Shown here: positions 12,393 to 24,823 of the stretch, piece after piece
Layout of the letters: each line of letters opens with the position of its first letter
How positions within the stretch are numbered: the stretch's first letter is position 1
Assembly (NCBI GenBank): GCA_027186245.1
Contig: CP114482.1
Span: 31,453,209 to 31,517,208, forward strand
Source of the DNA: Coriaria nepalensis
Lineage: Eukaryota > Streptophyta > Magnoliopsida > Cucurbitales > Coriariaceae
Direction: 5' to 3'
DNA length: 64,000 bases
The notes under the pieces: generated by a model
Told to the model about the DNA's origin: nothing
The model's database searches: none
The model's input: only the letters and a program-made list of their open reading frames with translations
Translations under genes and position numbers: made by a program

Positions 12393-13400
12393 GACTATTT
12401 TTAAAAGAAAACAAACAATTCAATACTTTTTAGTAAATTTGCATCAAATACTAAAATTAAGTGTATTTAATTTTAGCCAGACTCCCACTATTTTTCTACA
12501 ATTCATGTTATCCCTTTTTTTTCATGAATCGGGATAAAACACTTTTCTTCTACTAGGTAGAGGACGTCCATATGAATACCATGGTCCCATATGCTATATA
12601 GCCAATCATAAATATTCATATGAAGTAACAAAACTTTACCTGTAGTTATATCTTATATAACTCTTCTATTGCCTTTAGGAAATATGGTCTCACGTGTTGT
12701 AGCCAACCATATTTATACTAGTTAAACTTAATCCAAAATGTTCATGTGACATAACATCCACTCAAACAATACTCCTACATGTCATAGCCACATACTATTG
12801 GAATGATATGATCGCATGCATCTTATATCCATTTAAGGACAATTTCACCTAATAATTGGATTAGTTGTAACACTTTGGAATGGACATGTAAGACTTTCTT
12901 ACATGATTTTCAAGCTTAATATAAGCTAGAAGGGATTATTAGTTATCTTATCAACAATATATCCATGTATGCATGAATCCATCACACATTCAATGTAATG
13001 AGAATCTACATTCGAATCACTCATTCATACGATATTTCAATCATGCATGATTATTGTTAACATTGATCAATATTCATTCCAATCCATTCAAGTAATCTAA
13101 TATGGTACAACATGTAATTTTCGGCATTCTTCAAAATAAATGCAAATTTTGATTTGCATGACTAACTCTTAATCAAGCAAACTGAGTTTGTAGTTTATTT
13201 GTTTAAACATGTTCATTATGATTAACTCTTAATCATTCATGCTTATTCATGATTAACTCTTAATCAAGCATGAGATTAACTCTTTAATCTAACATGTTAA
13301 ACTCTTTCAAACTATAATGGTATGAAAAGAGTTTTCTATTAATCCATTGTCAATATTTCATGAGCATATATGACATTCATAAAGAAATTTGCATTCATAA
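12393..13400. other. AT-rich leader-like sequence upstream of minus-strand gag
   Basis: No gene seen. Given its position it may include the 5' leader of the minus-strand copia element, but no primer-binding site was found for it. Several copies of ATTAACTCTTAATCA occur at 13160-13285. The sequence passes into plus-oriented LTR-X similarity near 13400. Confidence 0.35.
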
Positions 13401-14687
13401 ACTATCCCATAGGATTTAACTATTGAATTAAAAGTTCAATCTTGTATCATAATGGTCATCCATAGTTCTTGATGAGGTATCCACACTTCTCATTACATAG
13501 GTAGACTATACGCCTCGTTAGAGGCCAATTTGGATATGGTGGTTTGAGTTAATAATAATCATCTAATATGATTGTATTAACTATTTAACTTGAAAATGTG
13601 TTCAAGGTCAAATGGTCCCATTCATTTGAATGGATAAAACCCGCAAGTATTATGGGACCCACGTACCGACGTAAAATAGAACCTTCGGTCACACACATAA
13701 AGATCGTCTGGATCACTATTCGTTCAAAACTTGAAAGAATTTTGACGTTTTCAATTATGAACTTGATTTAAGAGTTAAATCATTAATTAGTTTAATTTGT
13801 TAAATTTAGGTCACACCTACACTACTATCTAAAGTGTGACTTGAATTTGATTTGAAATTAAATAATTAATAAGAAAAATATTTTTTTGACAAGGTAAATT
13901 TATTAAATTAAGATTTAGTAAATTTAGTGTCAATAAATATTTTGGGGTTAAAGGGAAGATCGATTAGTCATTAAAGTGTTAATGGTCATAATTGGGTTAT
14001 TAAACGGGCTAAAAATTAAAGTTTATATTTTATGGGTAAATAAAGTTTTAATTGAAAATTATTTAGTAATTTATTTTTCAGAAATTAAGAATTAAAATGA
14101 GCTTCCGGAAACCCAAACACAATGAAAGTTTAATTGAGTGTAATGGGTCAAGTAGGGCTAGGCCAATAGGGATTGTGTCTCCTATTTAAGGGACACAAAT
14201 CCTTAGGATTCCAATAATAACAAAGTTCCGCCAAAGAGAAGTGAGAGAGAGAGAGAGTTAAAAGAAAATTTTCTCCATCTTATTATTCTTTTCTTTAAAC
14301 AATAAGAGTTAATGTTTAAGATTTAAATGGTGAGTCATTGATTGTGTTGACTAGTATAGATGTCAGATAATGATTAAAGATCCAGAAACAACGATTTTGG
14401 GGGGCGACATTCGCAGCGGGAAGCCACTACATGGTGGCGGAGGCATTTTGGGTGAAGATCGGGCCGGTTCTCGGAGGATGTTGGGCTAGATATAATTCTC
14501 CTTATTCCATTTAATTTCTAGTTGTTTTTCATGATTAGAAAAGTTTTAAAATATCAGTAATTTTGGATGCATGAAATGCATAACATCAACTATTGATCCT
14601 TTATGTATTTGTTCGATCCAGATGTCACGAATCCATTTTTTGAAAATAGATTCTGCTCCGTGACGTGTGAAGGGCCAGAAACTTACA
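13400..14687 (+). repeat. LTR-X copy A (3' part of a copia-type LTR)
   Basis: From about 13400 to 14350 this matches the LTR interrupted at 25785/31917, including TTATGGGACCCAC, ACCGAC and AGTTTAATTTGTTAA blocks. It ends ACTTACA directly before a primer-binding site. It has a TATA-like TATTTAA inside an inverted repeat (14173-14198) and a (GA)n tract at 14243-14257. The left part is missing. Confidence 0.75.
14173..14198 (+). promoter_or_regulatory. TATA box within an inverted repeat, LTR-X copy A
   Basis: Arm TTGTGTC (14173-14179) pairs with GACACAA (14192-14198) around TATTTAA. The equivalent site in copy B has different arms that are also complementary. The promoter role is inferred from the TATA-like core and position. 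Confidence 0.5.
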
Positions 14688-14688
14688 A

Positions 14689-14701
14689 TGGTATAAGAAC
14701 C
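14689..14701 (+). other. Primer-binding site after LTR-X copy A
   Basis: TGGTATAAGAACC follows the LTR end after one spacer base. It resembles the initiator-Met tRNA complement with mismatches and shows that copy A was a 5' LTR in plus orientation. Confidence 0.6.
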
Positions 14702-15600
14702 ATTAGTTGAATGCTAGAAGTCCCGGCATAATCCATGTAATGTGATGATATGATTTGAGTGATTTTTGGATGAGTTTGTTGATGTTTTGTGAAAACATTG
14801 CTTGCTGGAAAATTGATAAAGTACCCAAAAACTTGTCCTGGAAGTGTTAATCAGATTTTGAATGCCGAAAATGAGTAGGAAAACATTTAATAAAGTTGAG
14901 TGAGTCAACTTGCCAGCCGAGCAGGCCATTGGGCAGTGGCCGGATGCCGCGTGCGCTGCCACTTGCCCGTGCGTGTGCGGTTGCTGCCGCCCAATGGCCT
15001 ACTTGGCTGGCCAAGCTGAATCCCTAAAATTTAAAATGAGGATTCTACTATTTGGGTTATTAACTAAATTTAAACCGGTTTTAAAGAATCGGGCACAATA
15101 TCTTTGACATATTGAGTTTAGGCCTTGATTGGGCTATTCGATGAAGCGATGATTAAATTCCAAAAATTCCGGAATATCAATTGTGAAATTTAATGTCATT
15201 GGGTAATAAGCATTAATGGTTGTTTATTTGAAATAAATGTGTTTGCAAATGTTGTAAACACATTAATAGTCGATGTTGCAAATATTTGAATGGGCCCAAT
15301 TCTGTAATACTTAAAGTTTTCACCTTAAAATATTAAATGGAACTATAAATGCTATAAAGATTTAATTTTGTGATAGTCGATGTACTTTAAAATATTAGAA
15401 TTGGACTCTAGTTTTTGCTTTATGGGAAACTTGAATTTAGTGAAAGAGTTTAACAAATTAAAGCTTCTTGTATTATTCATTTTCTTCAAATTCAACAACT
15501 ATGGATTAATATTTATTTTGAAAGAGTTCAAAATTGAAGAAATTAACAATTGTAAATTGACATTATTAAAATAGTTAATCCCAAAAATTATAATGGTATG
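14702..15600 (+). other. Element interior without recognisable gag, with GC-rich hairpin
   Basis: The sequence after the primer-binding site has no gag or pol motif. Its only marked feature is a GC-rich island with a long inverted repeat at 14912-15011. Open frames crossing the island on both strands are composition effects. Confidence 0.4.
14912..15011. repeat. GC-rich inverted repeat (23-bp arms)
   Basis: Arm one (14912-14934, starting GCCAGCCGAGCAGG) and arm two (14989-15011, ending TTGGCTGGC) are complementary at 21 of 23 positions. The 54-nt loop is GC-rich and contains a nested GTGGC...GCCAC pair. The surroundings are AT-rich. Confidence 0.8.
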
Positions 15601-16200
15601 AAAATCATGCCCAATAAATAATGGATCCCGTCATAGAGATGATGGATCTCATCATAAAGAGACTGCATATAGTCGAACACATGTCCAATAAATTGCCTTT
15701 TTGGTAACCTATGGCGAAGGCCATGTAAGACTAACAACAAAATATTATATCTAGTATGTTAGTACTATGGTAATCTCAGGATTGAGAATCACATATACCA
15801 TAGTCACCGACAAAACTAATTAACAGTCATTACTATTACCAATGAGATTTTGTCAAGTGATCACCTTCAATAATTAGTCTCTACTAATTACCTACATGTC
15901 TATCCTAATATCATCCAATATTGATGAATATAAGATAATCATTCTTCTTGCGCATGGAATAATTTTTTCAGATTGTCATTATCCTATCATAACAATCTCA
16001 TGACTATAAAGGATTTGGATCTTAGACTCTCACCAACTTGGATCCCACCTATTACGATCGCCATCATGAATCTAAGTGTATATCTTAGACCCGGGATTCT
16101 ATAAAGTATGCAAACACTCAATGATGCATGCAATTTGCTATTTTAAATCTAATAATTGCATAACAGAATATGATATGCTCTAATTACGTATTATGTATTT
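15600..16200 (-). repeat. LTR-X-like sequence in inverted orientation
   Basis: Read on the minus strand, about 500 bp match the order of blocks in LTR-X copy B at about 24980-25480. Shared blocks include a GGTGAGA(T/G) ... AAGATCCAAAT ... TATAG(A/T)CAT run, the TAGTAGAGACTTAAT-like stretch, and TGTGAT(G/T)CTCAA. It is diverged and has no clear ends. Confidence 0.6.
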
Positions 16201-16599
16201 AATTATATCGATGATTTATGCAATTCAAAATTGATTCTCATAAATAAGTTACCAAATCGGGTCACCCCTGTTGACTTGATGAGCATATTACTTTCAGATT
16301 CGTACTTCATAACATTGATCTATTCAGATTCGGCTATATATCTTATGAAGTATAAATCCAAATTTTTTAAGAATTCAAGGAATATAGAAATGAAGTTAAA
16401 AAATAGCTTGTCAAAAGTATTAAGATACTTCAATCAAATTAAGGTGGTGAATATCTAAACCATAAGTTTCTTTACTACTTAAAAGAGAATGGGATTATCT
16501 TTTAGTGGACTCCTCCTAGAATATCATAGTTTATTGGTATGTCAGGAAGGAGAATTCTAACTCTATTTGATATACTTTGATCTATGATGAGTTTCACTA

Positions 16600-18676
16600 A
16601 TCTCATTTTATCGTTGTAGGGTCACCCTCAAGAAATCGCCGGTTACATCACTAGTAGGATTCCTTCAAAATCTTTAACTTTTACTCCTTATGATGTATGG
16701 AAGGAAAGGAGGGAAACATTTTCCCATAATCTATACAGGATTATCCTGTCTATGTTCAGAAGCAAGAAGCAGAGATATTGGAGACAGGTCTGAAAAGTGT
16801 TATTTTATGGGTTATCTTAAGAAACTGTAGGATACTACTTACTATCACCCCATTGAAAAAAAATGTGTTTGTTGTGAGACTTGTCACCTTCTTAGAGAAT
16901 GGGCTTATTGTAGGAGTAAGGTTGAACTTAGTGAAGTTCAAGAGACACAAAGAAACAATAAGACGTAGAATCCTAGTACTTCATAACCTTTTATCGAGGT
17001 ACCTCGATGAGAGAAAATTATGTGTGATACTTCATACTACAAAATAGGTTCATAGATCTAGTAATGTATCTAGTGGAACCGAACATTAAAAATTCCTGGT
17101 AAAAAATTTGGGTAAGAGTCCGCTCATGGAGAATGATCCTACAACTTATTCTAAGACAATGAGTAGCCCAAATTCTGAGAAATGTCTCCAAGCCATGAAA
17201 TTTAAACTGATTCCATGTTCGCCAATCGAATATCAATTCTGAGATGCACCTGAAGGAATATTTTCATAGGCTACAAGTGGGTCCTTAAGAGAAATTTGGA
17301 GGTGGATGGAACAATTGAAACCTTCAAGACTACACTTATTCCTAAAAGGTACCTACATAGAGAAGGCATCGATTATGATGAAACCTTCCCACTCATAGCA
17401 ATGGCAAAATACATTAAAACATTGCTTCCAATTGCAGCCTACTATAATTAGAGATATGGCAAATTGACATGAAAGCACTTTCTTAAATAGTAACCTCATG
17501 GAGGATATATATATGATATAACCCGAGGGCTTCATATATAAAGAAAACATTAAAAAAAAAATTGTGTAAGCTACAAAGGCCTATTAATGGAATATAAAAA
17601 ACAAGCATCTGGGATTGAGAAAATTTTGTTGATGAAACAATCAAATCATTTAACTTCATTGAGAATGAAGATGATCCGTGTATGTATATAAGGGTTTGTG
17701 AGAGTCTTATAACATTTATTATTATATACGTGGATGACATAATGCTCATTGAAAATGGAGTTATGCTCCATTCCTTCATGTTATTACTATCAAAGAATTT
17801 ATCCTTGAAAGATCTAGGTGAAGTAATATTTATTTTGGGAATAAAGATCTATAGGGATAGATTTAGAAGACTACTAGGCTTGACCCAATCAACTTACATA
17901 GATTAAGTGCTAAAAAAGTTTTGCATTGAAGATTCCAAGAGAGAACTTTTACCAATGAGTCATGAAATCTACCTCTCTAAAGAGATGTCTCCAAAAGCAC
18001 CACAAGAGAGGGATGAGATAAGTAATATACCCTATGCTTTAGCTATAGGTTTTATTAGGTATGTTAAGTTATGTACCCAATATAATGTTGCCTACACTCT
18101 AAGTACTATGACTAGGTTTCAAGGTAATCTTAGGTTAAAAGCATGGGACTGTTGTCAAGAATATTTTGAAATACTTGAGAATGGCTAAAGATGTATCCTT
18201 GATTTATGAAGGAGCTGCTTTAAGAATTGAGTGTTTAACAGTCTTTAGGTTCAATCAGATATTGATGATAACAAATATATATCGAGGTTAATCCTTGTAT
18301 TGAATGGGGAGTAGTTAGATGGAAACCAAACATAAAATGATAGTAAATTCTACCAAAGAAGCTGAATACGTTGCAGCTTTAAAAGAAAGAAAGGAGGCTA
18401 TTTAGATGAAGAAATTTGTAACGAACCTGGTATGGTTCCGAGTATTGTTTATCCAATAATAGTATACTATGATAACAACAATGCTACTGCACAAGTGAAG
18501 GAACCAATTCTTATTAAAAATTCAAACACGTGCTACCATATTTTCACAGGATCCAAGAGATAGTCATGAGGGAAGATGTAATTATAGAAAGGGTTGAAAC
18601 TAACGACATCATAGCATATCCACTAAATAAGATGCTTTCCAACAAAAATTCGATCGCCATTTTCAAAAGATGTGAA
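16600..18676 (+). pseudogene. Copia pol remnant (integrase end, RT, RNase H)
   Basis: The integrase C-terminal part near 16630-16710 reads ITSRIPSKSLTFTPYDVW. RT starts near 17270 (YKWVLKRNLEVDGTIETFK, then GIDYDETFPLIAMAKYIKTL) and has the catalytic IYVDDIMLI at about 17724-17750. RNase H follows at 17907-18660, with STKEAEYVAAL near 18350. Many stops and frame changes separate these pieces. The end meets a polypurine tract and LTR-X copy C, so this pol belongs with the LTR-X family. Confidence 0.85.
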
Positions 18677-18704
18677 TAAAATTCAGAAATGATTTTTTTA
18701 TTGT

Positions 18705-18715
18705 AAGTGGGAAAT
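18705..18715 (+). other. Polypurine tract before LTR-X copy C
   Basis: AAGTGGGAAAT precedes the LTR start TGAAAATATA, like the AAGTGGGAGATT tract of many plant copia elements. It links the pol remnant to the LTR that follows. Confidence 0.65.
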
Positions 18716-20130
18716 TGAAAATATATACTCTTCAAGCCAATCAAGTTATGACCTGACAACGTAATATACTTGTGTAAAATAAACTTATACCAAAGACTTG
18801 TGCACAAACTTTTGTTTCAATAATCATAGGTTTAATAGCGATAGATAGCCTAGTTCCTATACACCATGGCCAACGAGAACTTATAATCAAGGACCTACAA
18901 ACTTGAAAAACTATTATTGATATCGATACAAATTAGACCAAGATAATTTGAACTCAAGGGCCACCTCTGAGAGTGAGACATTGTATTATGTCTATATATA
19001 AATTGAATAGAAATAAATGTGGAACAACTAGTTCAAATTCTTTCAAAAGCGAATGTTTTGGACTATTCCATTCTTGTAGCAGCCACCACTTTGGATTTAG
19101 CTCCTCAATAATTTATGGCCCAATAATAGAGAATAAATGTTACTTATTTATTGATTAAAGAAGGTAGCTGATTTATCATGTCTATTAATTATTATTGGAC
19201 TTAATATATTCCATGATCGTTAGATGCATATCATGATAAAGTTCAAGATATTAAGCAATGCACTTAAAATTATATCGAGATCATGTTAGATGAGATGTAA
19301 ATGTCTCAAAGCTTATAGATCTGAATTATGTAGTCGTAGGATTATCGAGAAGCACATCGATAATCATGGTAGACTATCACGTATGTTATCTCTCTAATTG
19401 GATGGTTGGTCTCATAGCAATTTATGTTGGATTAATACCAGGATACGTATGTAGATGCTTAGTGAAGTATATTAAACATGATCGTAAGATGAATCTTAAT
19501 TGTAAGAATACTAATTGTTAATAAGATTTGTCTAATTCTTATAGTGCATGTGATTTTAAGACCTGAGATCATTATGGTATCTTATATACATACCTTATAT
19601 TTTGACATCATTCTAAAAGACTCTAGCCAACAGTTACAAAGGTTTAACTCTTTGGTATAAGGTGTCATGTATGAAGGTTTTGAGTGGCCAAGAAGGGATC
19701 CATCAATCCTGTATTTCATGAAATAAATCTTATGATATATATATGCTTTAATGGAATGGGAAGTCATTATAAAATAACATGGTTTTAACAGAGTTCTAGT
19801 ATGTCCATTATCTCCGTTTATTAAAAATGTAATATGTTCATATGGTTTGTGTAGTAGGATTAACAGTTAAACCATGCTCTAGGATTAATCGAGATATTGT
19901 GGAGATGGAAGGATTATACATGTTTTGTTTACTAGTCATAACAGGTTCTTGTGGATGATGCTTATACTTCTCATCTCCCGGGTGACCTAAACACTTTGTT
20001 AGAAGTCAAACTTAGCCTGAAGATTTAAGTTAATTAATTATGAGATGATTGAATTAACTATTATAAAAATTAGTTTCATAGTTAAATAAATCTAATCTAA
20101 AATTAGATAAAATTATAACTGGTTGTGAGA
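18716..20130 (+). repeat. LTR-X copy C (5' part of a 3' LTR)
   Basis: The start TGAAAATATATACTC and the TCAAGCCAATCA block match copy B's start at 24824 (TGAAAGTATA, TCAAGCTAATC). Similarity continues through TTAAGTTAATTAATTATGAG near 20025, then stops around 20130. The 3' half, with TATA region and terminus, is missing. Confidence 0.65.
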
Positions 20131-20139
20131 TCCTCCAAT

Positions 20140-22180
20140 CAGTGTGGTGTAGAACTTAATCAATCTCACGCACTATGATTATGAAGATAACAATGAAGAT
20201 GGTTTATCTGCATGTTTATGAACTCAAATGAGTACAAGATAATGAATATGATAATGATGGTGATTGGCTATGATGCATACGTATGAGCATGCATCATAGC
20301 GTGTAGGCATGAGGATAATGATTATGAATATAAAAGGGTAATGAGCAAGTAAGTCAAAGTTTAAAATACTATAAGACGATGGTATTTGAGATATTGTCGT
20401 TAACTTATGTTCCCGATTCATATGATATTAATGTTGCTTTTGGAAGATGGTATTTGAGATACTCTTGCTAGCTTATGTTTTAGAATTAGATGATATCAAT
20501 GATGTTGTAAGACAATACTCAATATTAAAGCTATCGTTTATCACCAGGCTCAGATATATTATAAATGTTGTAGGATGATAGTAATGGCTATTGTTCATAA
20601 GCTTATGCAAAGAAAAGAAAGGAACACCCATAAAGTACATATGGCATCCATAGTATACAAGGAATAATGCTTATGATAACTATGTAACGAAAGAAGGAAA
20701 ATATTCTCCGATGACGTATGAAATGATTGTTTATATGCTTGACAAAACTTATGATAAATATACGATGAATGAAGGAATGATTGATGTTTTCCATTAAATG
20801 ATTTTAAATGTTTATGAAATAGTTGTTAATGTTCTATATATGTTGTTTGTATTACGATAGCTTGTGTACGTTTATCACTTACTAAGTTTTAGCTCATTAC
20901 AAATCTAATATGTACAAGAGATGCAGGGCGACAACTTCCTTCGCCATAAGTGTACTTTATCTTAAGTTGAATTTGAGTTATGGATAAACTTTCTTATAAG
21001 AATCATGTTTGAGGCTGGATCAACCGCACCTTCGTATTCAATGGATCCATTGAAAATACAAGGATCAGCCCTACTCAGAAGTGTGAATGAATATATAAGA
21101 CAAGTTAGAAGCTCTCAACCACCTATGTTTAGCAGAACTGTAGATTATTTTAATGCATAAGACTAGACTAGCGTCATTGTTTAGACGTTTAAGGCGCTAG
21201 ATATCCCTAGTTGTTATAGACTAGAAAGGGGAAGTGTCCCAATGGTGGGACAGTCTTAGAGAGCGGTCCAGAATGAGATGCAATCACTCGAGAGTCTCGT
21301 TGGGGCAAGAATTTTAATGAATAGTGAAGCTAAGGCCTGGGAAAGATTAGCGAAAAACATAGGCGAATATGAAATTAATGAAACCAGTGGAATATACTTA
21401 TGTAATCCCCTATGAACTTTTATCTACGCTAAACTAATACAGAATAAATCTACCCGGGCAATTAAGAAAAATTTCTTATTTACGTAAACCACGTCATTGA
21501 GAGGTACGATATATGACCTTCAAGTGATGACTCATCAGAATAACTACCTTGACAAAGAGGACCACCTAGAATGCTAGACTAACAATGATTACAATGACTA
21601 TAATTCATTGATCGACTTGGAACCTATTAGAACCGAATTAGATACAAAAAGAAAGATCAAGAAAGACCATGAAAGACCCAAGAAAGACCATGAAAGACCA
21701 TGAAAGACCCGAGAAATATCAAGATAGATCGAGAATGATAAGGAAAGATCAAGAGAGATCAAGAAGGATAATAAAAGATGAGAAAGGTTAAGGAAGGACA
21801 ACAAATAGGGGTAAAATGGTAATTTCTTAAATTACATAATGATCAATCTAAACTCACAAAGAAATTAACCAAAGAGATGGTCAAATAATTCCCAAATGGT
21901 CGGCCGACCTAGGCCTTCAATAATAGCATGTTTCATTTCTATGTCCAAACTATTCATTCCTCTGAAGATATTTCAATCACAATAACTTGGACATGTAAAT
22001 AGTGTGCCCAACAACGCTATGAAGAAGACAACGAACATAATATTTTTATGAAATTTTCCTATCCGATTTTGTTAATTTAGATATTGGTACTGAATCTTTT
22101 TAGTTTATTTTTAAATGAGTTTGTATATGGAATAGGTACTATGTTTATGGGTTTATTCCCTAAGTTGAAGCATTTGTTGT
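20140..22180. other. Degenerate repeat DNA with a gypsy-LTR-like end
   Basis: At 20860-20900 there is TTACTAAGTTTTAGCTCATT, similar to the TGAGC-loop-GCTCA region of the gypsy LTRs. At about 21010-21420 a plus-strand frame with stops (TAPSYSMDPLKIQGSALLRS) might be old gag, but I cannot assign it. A charged repetitive stretch lies at 21645-21790. No intact gene was seen. Confidence 0.35.
21645..21790 (+). repeat. Degenerate GAAAGACC(A)TGA/CAA tandem repeat
   Basis: Units of 10-15 bp built on GAAAGACCATGA, GAAAGACCCAA and GATCAAGA repeat for about 140 bp on a purine-rich strand. One plus frame stays open across the repeat and would encode RKTMKDP-like charged units. Confidence 0.65.
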
Positions 22181-22990
22181 TGTTGGAAAAATTAGCATAT
22201 CAACATGCTATATTTATAATTAATTTTGAGTGAGGCCCACTTCGTGTTAACGAAAGGTCAAAGTTGATTCAGATTTTCTTCTGTAAGAGCTTTGAATCAG
22301 TATATAGTACGCTCAAAATGATTAATGGGTGAATGAGAAATTGAATCTCAAAGTGCAACCATTGGAATGGTTTGAAGGAGAAAAAGTAAATGAGAAATTT
22401 TATCCCACATTGGAAAGGAGAACAAGTGGGAGAGCGTTTTTATAGAATTGCACATTTGTTAATGGGTAATAAAATATTTAGAATACTCTCTCTTTTGCGC
22501 GCCTGCAACTGGACCGAATCGGGGCTTGGCTCGTGTGCGCCTGCACCTGAGCGCGCCGAATGTCGGCTCGAAAATAACCAAGTTTGCCTTGGCCCTCTTT
22601 TTGTTTTTCTCCTAGATATTTTTTTTATCTTCCGCAGAAGATGAAAAGTTGAAAATAAAAAGATGAAATTTAATTTCATCATATTTAAACCTGAATTAAA
22701 CCTAAATTAATTTCAATTAATCTCCTCTCTCCTCATGAGCCTATAAATTGATATATTCCTCTCATTTGAAAACACCAACAAAAATCGAAAGCTCTCTCTT
22801 TTTATTATTCTCTTTAGAGTTCTAAGTTTCTAGTATGGTAGAGTTCAAGCCACTGTTTGAATTCACCGGGAATAGTTCGGTGATGCGCCGCTTCTATTCG
22901 TCTCCGTTGTATCCTGGGAGATAGATGCCGTTCAACCTTCTGCACCGACGTGAGAGGGCGAATCTGTTTTAAAGAAACTGTTGCATAACA
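22181..22990 (+). repeat. Candidate copia solo LTR
   Basis: The sequence starts TGTTGG and ends ATAACA. It contains the TCCCACATTGGAAAGGAGA phrase common in plant LTRs, a TATA-like CTATAAATTGATA near 22740, and a pyrimidine-rich leader. No matching 5-bp duplication flanks it (GTTGT against GGTCT) and no primer-binding site was seen, so the ends are provisional. A GC-rich patch lies at 22497-22560. Confidence 0.4.
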
Positions 22991-24758
22991 GGTCTCGGTT
23001 GAATTCTCTATTTCTATTTTATTCTATCTTAATTTTTTTGTTCTATTTTATTTTTACAGATACTATTTTTACAGATATTATCCCCTTACTTTCTTCATCC
23101 TTATGATTCCCCAATGCTCATCTCCAAACAACTCATTAGGGACACTTTCTCCTAATGTAACATATGATCACTCAGACCCTTAACGCTACACATAAGCTAC
23201 CTTTTTGTGATGGCACTCTATCCAACACAAAAAGAATCCCACACCGACTACGCATAATGGGACTACACAAGGGACATCTTTCTTACATCTCTTCAAAATA
23301 ATGTTAGCTCTCTTGATTACCATTACCATGATACTCTCAAGCCCTTTGAAATGACTTGATTTCTCATTTTGTTCATTAAAATCGTATAAATTCCTACGGA
23401 AACTTATATTGGAAACATTATTTTAAAATTTTACTCAGATCACATACGAACTTATGAAGTCAAGAACAGGTTATACTATTTAAAACCGTAAAACATAGAT
23501 CAAAGTAGGAAGTTATTAAATAAATTGAAGCATAATTTTTCATATATCTTGTATCGCTTCCAAAACCAATTAGAAAAACTTCATCGCCCATCGAAATCAA
23601 GAAGATCAATGGGAAGAACTACTGAGTCACCCAAATATTTAATTTCTAAACTTGATTCACACAGATTTATTTCACTTTAAAGATTTTTCATTTAGGTTGT
23701 TCAAGAACTGTCAAAACTTTAATTGGAGTAAGACAGCTTTTCTCCTCTTGGGACTTTGGACAACCCTATAAATTCTAGGATGAATAATTTCGAGCCCCAG
23801 ACGACCTATTTATAGTGAAGGTATGAAGTTACTTCTAGTAACACACTAATTACTTTAATTAAATAATCATTCATGATAATTACTCTAATTACTCATAATT
23901 ATCACTTAAGTAAATGAAAAGGAAAAATTACATGTTTGGCACATGTGTTGGCCAACCAAAGGATGGAAACAATGAGGTTTCTTCTTCTAATAAAATTCTA
24001 ATTATTTTAATTAAATAATTTACATGATAATTACTCTAATTATTCCTGATAATCGCTTTGTTACATGAAGAAGGAAATCACATGCTTACCACACGTCGTG
24101 GCTGGTCATAAGATGGTGTTTGACCAAAGTTTGACTTTCAATTACTTCTCAATTAATTGATAGAAGTCTAATTATCAAATTACCAAAGTGTCCATCAACT
24201 CTTCAATGATAATTTCGGCCATATAAGACTAGTTAAGAATTAATTAATTCATATAAATAAGAATACATTACTTAATCATATTAATCAATTTAAATTTTTA
24301 ATACAAATAATTAATTTTTAATTAATCCGATGTAACACACTTAGTTAAGCTAGCAGTGTTGGATGATACCGAGTTACCAAATTCATTCATTTACTTAATA
24401 TTATACTCCATAATCATATTATTGATATAATTGTTCTCATATATTCTCCAATTACAAAAATACCCTTTGAGCTATTTTTAGTCTTTTATGTGTGTGACTA
24501 GCTAAGTTTTACATTTTGAAAGTAGGATGGACTCATCAAATTCATGATTTTATCTAAGTCACAAATAGATATGTTTAACTCTAAAACTACCTTTCAAAGT
24601 AAAACTTCTAAACAAATATTAACTTATAGCAAAGTGTCAAGATTTTTGTGAGATAAGAAATGTACAGTATCTTTTGAAAGAACCCATATGACTAATATTT
24701 TGTTATTCAATTTTTCTATTTAGCCAATATTCCCATTTGTCTCCAAGTATGATTCATG
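22991..24758. other. AT-rich repeat DNA, possible minus-oriented LTR
   Basis: No gene seen. On the minus strand, CACTATAAATAGGTCG near 23815 followed by a leader-like stretch suggests an LTR promoter region. An imperfect 115-bp direct duplication starts at 23846 and 23998. Confidence 0.3.
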
Positions 24759-24823
24759 TTAAACCTCAATAGATAAATCATATGAACAATATATTTTTAT
24801 GTGATGTAAACAATATCCCTTTA
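24759..24823 (+). repeat. 65-bp direct repeat flanking LTR-X copy B, left copy
   Basis: Matches 33031-33097 with roughly a dozen differences. Shared blocks are TTAAACC, ATAAATC and TATGAACAATAT. It lies immediately outside the LTR start. Confidence 0.7.

Noticed and set aside
14714..15107. Cys/Ala-rich open frames on both strands
   Set aside because: They overlap the GC-rich hairpin, and their composition follows from it; neither has a domain or supported start.
22181..22990. Confident solo LTR call
   Set aside because: TG...CA ends are present, but no target duplication or second copy was found in the window, so it was kept only as a low-confidence candidate.
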